The notes under the pieces were generated by a model. It did not search any database. It was given only the letters and a program-made list of their open reading frames with translations, and was not told where the DNA came from. From a bacterium (GTDB lineage Bacteria; Vulcanimicrobiota; Vulcanimicrobiia; Vulcanimicrobiales; Vulcanimicrobiaceae), in contig JAKAPO010000061.1 in assembly GCA_021807065.1 (NCBI GenBank), positions 1-10,143 on the forward strand: DNA of 10,143 nt, read 5' to 3'. Below, piece after piece: positions 6,597-10,143 of the stretch (position 1 is the first letter of the stretch; each line of letters starts with the position of its first letter). Made by a program: the position numbers and the translations under genes.

Positions 6597-9047
6597 ATGC
6601 GCGCACGTAAGGTAACCGTTCCCGATCCCGCCGCCGGCTCGATCGGGATATTGCCGCTGCAAGAGGCGGTGCTCTTCCCGAGCACCGTTATTCCGTTGGC
6701 GGTCGTCAAGAAACCGGGCATCGCTCTCGTCGAGGAGGCGTTGCGCGAGGGCAAACCCATAGGGTTGTGCGTCTTGCGCGACCGCGAGGTCGAAACCCCC
6801 GGTCCTGACGACGTGCAACGCATCGGAACGATCGGCGTCATTCAGAAGATGCTGAAGGTTCCCGACGGAACGTTGCGCTGCATCGTATCGGGTCAACAGG
6901 TCTTTCGCGCCGAGCAGTTCACCCAAGAGCAGCCGTATCTGGTTGCCACCTATACCGAGCTGCCCGACAACACCGTCGAGAGCGAAGAGCTCACCGCGAT
7001 GCAACGCAACCTCGCCGGACTCTTCCAAAAACTTCTCTCCTATCTCCCGCAGGCGCCGCGCGAAATGGAGATGGAAGTGCAGAACATCACCGACCCCAAC
7101 GTACTTACCTATTTCGTTGCCTCGACGATGCGGCTCGAAGTTACAGACCGGCAGGCGTTGCTCGAGGAGCGCGACACCGCCAAACGCATGCGCAAGCTGA
7201 CGATGCTCCTCACGAAGGAGCTCGAGGTCGTCGAGCTCGGGCACAAGATTCAGAGCGATATCCAACGTGAGATGGAGAAGAATCAACGCGAGTTCTACTT
7301 GCGCCAGCAGCTTCGTGCGATTCAGGAAGAGCTCGGCGAGGTCGATCCGCAGCAAGCCGAAGCCAACGAGCTGCGTACGAAGATTGAAGAAGCGCAAATG
7401 CCCGAGGAGGCAAAAAAGGCTGCCGAGCGGGAGCTGGAGCGATTGTCACGCGTGCCCCAAGCGTCGCCCGAGTACAGCGTCATTCGCACCTACCTCGACT
7501 GGCTCGTGCAAATTCCGTGGCACGCCGAGACCGCCGACCACCTCGATATCGACGAGGCGCGCAAAATCCTCGACGAGGATCACTACGATCTTGACAAGAT
7601 CAAAGATCGCATCATCGAGTATCTGGCCGTCGGCAAATTGAAGAAGCGCTTGACGGGACCGATACTCTGTTTCGTGGGACCGCCGGGCACCGGTAAGACC
7701 TCGCTCGGTCACTCGATCGCGCGTGCCATGGGGCGCAAGTTCGTGCGGCTTTCCGTGGGCGGTGTTCGGGACGAAGCCGAGATCCGCGGCCACCGCCGCA
7801 CCTATATCGGCGCGATGCCGGGCACCATCGTCCGTTCGATGCGTGACGCCGGGACGAAGAATCCGGTCATGATGATCGACGAAATCGACAAGGTTGGCGC
7901 CGACTTTCGCGGTGACCCGCAGTCGGCGCTCTTAGAGGTGCTCGATCCCGAGCAGAACGTCAACTTTCGCGACCACTACATCGATTTGCCGTTCGATCTC
8001 TCACACGTGCTTTTCATCTGCACGGCGAACAGCCTCGACTCCGTAGCCCCTGCGCTGCGCGACCGCATGGAGGTGATCCAACTTTCGGGTTACACGGAAC
8101 TCGAAAAGATGCAGATCGCCAAGCGCTATCTGCTCAAGAAGCAGCGCACCGCAAATGGTTTGAAGGATTCGCAGGTGCAGATTACCGATCACGCGCTGCG
8201 CGTGCTGATCGCCGACTACACACGTGAGGCCGGCGTTCGTAACCTGGAACGGCAGATCGCCGCGGTCTTTCGCAAAGTCGCTCGCAGAATCGCGGCCGAT
8301 GCCACCTTCAGAGCCCGGATAAAACCGGAGAACCTCGCCGAGTACCTCGGCAAACAGCAGTTTTTCAACGAAGCGCGCAGGCGCGTCGGCTCCGTCGGCG
8401 TGGCGACCGGAATGGTTTGGACGCCGGTGGGCGGAGATATCGTCTTCATCGAGACGCAGTCGATGCCCGGGCGCGACAAGCTCGTTCTGACCGGACAGCT
8501 CGGCGACGTGATGAAGGAGAGCGCGCAAGCCGCGGTCTCGTTCCTACGCTCGCGCTCGCACGAGCTGGGTTTGCCCGACGATTACTTCGCCAAGCACGAC
8601 TTGCATATCCACGTTCCGGCGGGTGCGACGCCGAAGGACGGGCCGTCAGCGGGCGTGGCGCTGGCTAGTTCGATCGCGTCGATGCTCACCGGTATCAAAG
8701 TCGATCCCGCGCTCGCGATGACCGGCGAGATCACGCTCACGGGTCAAGTGCTGCCGATCGGTGGTCTCAAGGAGAAAGTGCTCGGCGCAAAGCGGGCCGG
8801 GATAACGAAGATTCTCTTCCCCAAGCGCAACGAAGTCGACCTCGACGATATCCCCAAGGAAGTGCGCGACACGATGACGTTCGTGCCGGTCGAGCAGCTT
8901 TCGGAAGTATTCGAACAAGCTCTGGGTAAACGCATCGTCGCACCGATGATTCTAGATGCAAGCCGGCGCGCGAGCAACGTCGTGCCGATGCATCGCAACG
9001 GCGTCGCACGTCGCCGCGTCAACCGTCCAACAAAAGTAAGACGCTAA
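6597..9047 (+). CDS. lon: ATP-dependent protease LonA
   Basis: This 816-residue cytoplasmic AAA+ protease forms a hexamer that unfolds and degrades damaged and regulatory proteins. Domains in order: the N-terminal LON substrate domain (about 15-215, GILPLQEAVLFPSTVIPL), a helical coiled-coil linker (about 215-320, REMEKNQREFYLRQQLRAIQ), the AAA+ module and the protease domain. Walker A is GPPGTGKT (361-368) and Walker B is MMIDE (425-429). Sensor 1 is CTAN, the Arg finger region is PALRDRMEV, and sensor 2 lies in REAGVRNLERQI. The Ser-Lys dyad is Ser684 in PKDGPSAGVA and Lys727 in GGLKEK, 43 residues apart as in E. coli Lon. The last ~35 residues form an Arg-rich tail beyond the usual end, making it slightly longer than the 784-residue E. 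coli enzyme. The gene is intact and coupled to hsp20. Its stop overlaps that of the convergent cvpA by 4 nt. Confidence 0.98.
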   Translation: MRARKVTVPDPAAGSIGILPLQEAVLFPSTVIPLAVVKKPGIALVEEALREGKPIGLCVLRDREVETPGPDDVQRIGTIGVIQKMLKVPDGTLRCIVSGQQVFRAEQFTQEQPYLVATYTELPDNTVESEELTAMQRNLAGLFQKLLSYLPQAPREMEMEVQNITDPNVLTYFVASTMRLEVTDRQALLEERDTAKRMRKLTMLLTKELEVVELGHKIQSDIQREMEKNQREFYLRQQLRAIQEELGEVDPQQAEANELRTKIEEAQMPEEAKKAAERELERLSRVPQASPEYSVIRTYLDWLVQIPWHAETADHLDIDEARKILDEDHYDLDKIKDRIIEYLAVGKLKKRLTGPILCFVGPPGTGKTSLGHSIARAMGRKFVRLSVGGVRDEAEIRGHRRTYIGAMPGTIVRSMRDAGTKNPVMMIDEIDKVGADFRGDPQSALLEVLDPEQNVNFRDHYIDLPFDLSHVLFICTANSLDSVAPALRDRMEVIQLSGYTELEKMQIAKRYLLKKQRTANGLKDSQVQITDHALRVLIADYTREAGVRNLERQIAAVFRKVARRIAADATFRARIKPENLAEYLGKQQFFNEARRRVGSVGVATGMVWTPVGGDIVFIETQSMPGRDKLVLTGQLGDVMKESAQAAVSFLRSRSHELGLPDDYFAKHDLHIHVPAGATPKDGPSAGVALASSIASMLTGIKVDPALAMTGEITLTGQVLPIGGLKEKVLGAKRAGITKILFPKRNEVDLDDIPKEVRDTMTFVPVEQLSEVFEQALGKRIVAPMILDASRRASNVVPMHRNGVARRRVNRPTKVRR

Positions 9048-9604
9048 GGCGACGGACTCTGCTGTAGCTGCTGCCGCTGGATGATAGGTTGAACGAACGG
9101 TTGCACGGCTGGCGGCAGCTTCGAGTAGATCGCGTCGTCCACGCGTTTGTTCTGCTGTGCCAGCACTCCGACGAGCTTGGAACGCTGCAAATCGCCGCGC
9201 ACTTGTTGCGTGAGCGGGAAGAGTAACGCGATGAAAAGCACAACCCAGAGCAGGATCGCGCCCTTTGCCAAGCCGATAATGCCGCCTCCGATGGCGTTGC
9301 CTGCGCCGAGTACGGGCAGCGTAAGTCGCCGCCCGATGAGCCACAGGACGAGCATGATGACGCCGTATACCACGAGACCGCTCAGGACGACGCCGGTGAT
9401 ATGCGCCTCGCCGGGGTTCATTTTGAACGCCCGTGCCAAGCCTGTGTCGAGCATGCCGTTGTAGTAGAGCGCCGCAGCAAGTGCGACGACTACCGCCACA
9501 ACGCCGCCGAGTTCCGCAAGCAAGCCGCGCGCAAAGCCTCTGATGGCCGCGATCGCCAAGATCGCGACGACCACGACGTCAGGCCAACCGATGTACCCAT
9601 TCAT
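9044..9604 (-). CDS. cvpA: CvpA family inner-membrane protein
   Basis: This 186-residue protein has four predicted membrane segments (about 8-24, 28-48, 69-90, 104-128) and a hydrophilic Gln/Pro-rich C-terminal tail. The CvpA hallmark GFARGLLAELGG follows TM1, and the glycine-rich GNAIGGGIIGLAKGAILLW forms TM4. E. coli CvpA is needed for colicin V production and supports envelope homeostasis; the molecular activity is not settled. The ATG shares the sequence ATGA (9604-9601) with the pheT stop, so it is translated by coupling from pheT. A pheT and cvpA neighbourhood is also known from Firmicutes. The gene ends with TAG overlapping the lon TAA, leaving no space for a terminator between them. 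Confidence 0.85.
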   Translation of the reverse strand: MNGYIGWPDVVVVAILAIAAIRGFARGLLAELGGVVAVVVALAAALYYNGMLDTGLARAFKMNPGEAHITGVVLSGLVVYGVIMLVLWLIGRRLTLPVLGAGNAIGGGIIGLAKGAILLWVVLFIALLFPLTQQVRGDLQRSKLVGVLAQQNKRVDDAIYSKLPPAVQPFVQPIIQRQQLQQSPSP

Positions 9605-10137
9605 TTGCGTATCGAAGCTCCCAATCGTTCACGGAGTGCTTCGACGGCTCGAACGACGGCGGCATCCGCGTCCTCGTCGGTGATCGTTCCGTCGAAACGC
9701 CGCATCACGGCTCGCACGGCCAAACTCTTCCGGCCTAATCCGGCTTGCGGGCCGCGATACTCGTCAAAAACACGCACGGCCGTACAGATATCTCCGATGG
9801 CCTGCGCCGTTACTCTTTCGACATCTTGGGCGCTTACCTCTGTCTCGACCGATAGAGCGAGATCCCGGTAGGTGGACGGGTAGCGCGATGGCGGGCGATA
9901 GCGCGGCGCCGGGCGCTGGGGCAGGCGATCGAGACGTACCGTGCCGAGGTATAGCGCAAGACCCGAGCCTTGCGCGCGTTCCAGGCGAGGATCGACTCGG
10001 CCGAGGGTCGCCACCTGGACGCCGTCGAGGAGAATGACCCCGCACTTCCCCGGGTGGAAGCCTGAACGTGCCGCCGGCTCAATGCGGCCGGTGCTTCCTG
10101 CGAGCATCCGCAGTAGGGCCTCCGCATCGCCATCGCG
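9601..10137 (-). CDS. pheT: Phenylalanine-tRNA ligase beta subunit, C-terminal part, with in-frame TAG at the window edge
   Basis: This is the 3' end of the beta subunit of phenylalanyl-tRNA synthetase, which with PheS charges tRNA-Phe. The fragment begins in the catalytic-like core (GDAEALL, then GFHPGKCGVILLDG and ATLGRVDPRLERA). It ends with the ferredoxin-fold anticodon-binding domain, about the last 97 residues, starting at RPPSRYPSTYRDLALSVE and including VRVFDEYRG and the terminal VEALRERLGASIRK. The upstream part lies beyond the right edge. Reading back from the conserved GDAEALL, an in-frame TAG occurs at 10138-10140, two codons before GDAEALL. Only 3 bases remain after it, so I cannot tell whether this is a sequencing error near an end, a point change (TAC Tyr to TAG), or a real break. 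The first in-frame ATG is at 10107. It is probably co-transcribed with cvpA. Confidence 0.85.
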   Translation of the reverse strand, partial: RDGDAEALLRMLAGSTGRIEPAARSGFHPGKCGVILLDGVQVATLGRVDPRLERAQGSGLALYLGTVRLDRLPQRPAPRYRPPSRYPSTYRDLALSVETEVSAQDVERVTAQAIGDICTAVRVFDEYRGPQAGLGRKSLAVRAVMRRFDGTITDEDADAAVVRAVEALRERLGASIRK

Positions 10138-10143
10138 CTACCC

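Noticed and set aside
5958..7397. 479-codon minus-strand ORF across hsp20 and the 5' part of lon
   Set aside because: It runs antisense through two well-identified genes and the end of a third, and its Leu-rich composition is the mirror of Glu/Lys/Gln codons on the coding strand. No motif is recognisable.
1..10143. CRISPR array, tRNA or rRNA genes, transposase, phage or defence genes
   Set aside because: No regularly spaced direct repeats, no tRNA-like cloverleaf or rRNA sequence noticed, and no ORF with such motifs. The window reads as core chromosome.

Overview
This window is an ordinary stretch of a high-GC bacterial chromosome. It holds seven well-supported genes (two cut by the window edges), one secreted protein I do not recognise, and two gene-free gaps filled with imperfect palindromic repeats. 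I see no phage, IS element, CRISPR array, toxin-antitoxin pair or defence system. The organism looks like an environmental high-GC bacterium. The fused gamma-alpha KorA resembles the form known from aerobic actinobacteria. The groEL tail, the hsp20-lon pair and the TGTCATCC(C/T)GAG-type palindromes would fit a deep-branching soil lineage such as Eremiobacterota (WPS-2), but I cannot prove this from the sequence and the placement is a guess.

Layout, left to right. The 3' end of groEL (+) is followed by about 400 bp without a firm gene, containing a 145-bp imperfect palindrome and a possible 25-codon leader ORF with a strong ribosome binding site. Next come korA and korB (+, 7 bp apart), the two subunits of a 2-oxoacid:ferredoxin oxidoreductase, probably the 2-oxoglutarate enzyme. 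A 300-bp gap with further large palindromes separates korB from a convergent APC-family amino-acid permease (-). Divergent from the permease, with only 36 bp between the start codons, is a short secreted protein of unknown function (+). It is followed by hsp20 (+) and lon (+), where the hsp20 stop and the lon start abut as TAAATG. Finally, cvpA (-) and the 3' end of pheT (-) form a minus-strand pair with an ATGA overlap, converging on lon with a 4-nt overlap of stop codons.

Functionally the window has three themes. Protein quality control is represented by GroEL, a small heat-shock protein and Lon, the last two evidently one transcription unit. Ferredoxin-linked central carbon metabolism is represented by KorAB. 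The remainder is housekeeping and envelope functions (PheT, CvpA, permease, secreted protein). The points most worth a second look are the intergenic palindromes, the possible leader ORF before korA, the unknown secreted protein next to hsp20-lon, and an in-frame TAG in the pheT reading frame at the right edge.
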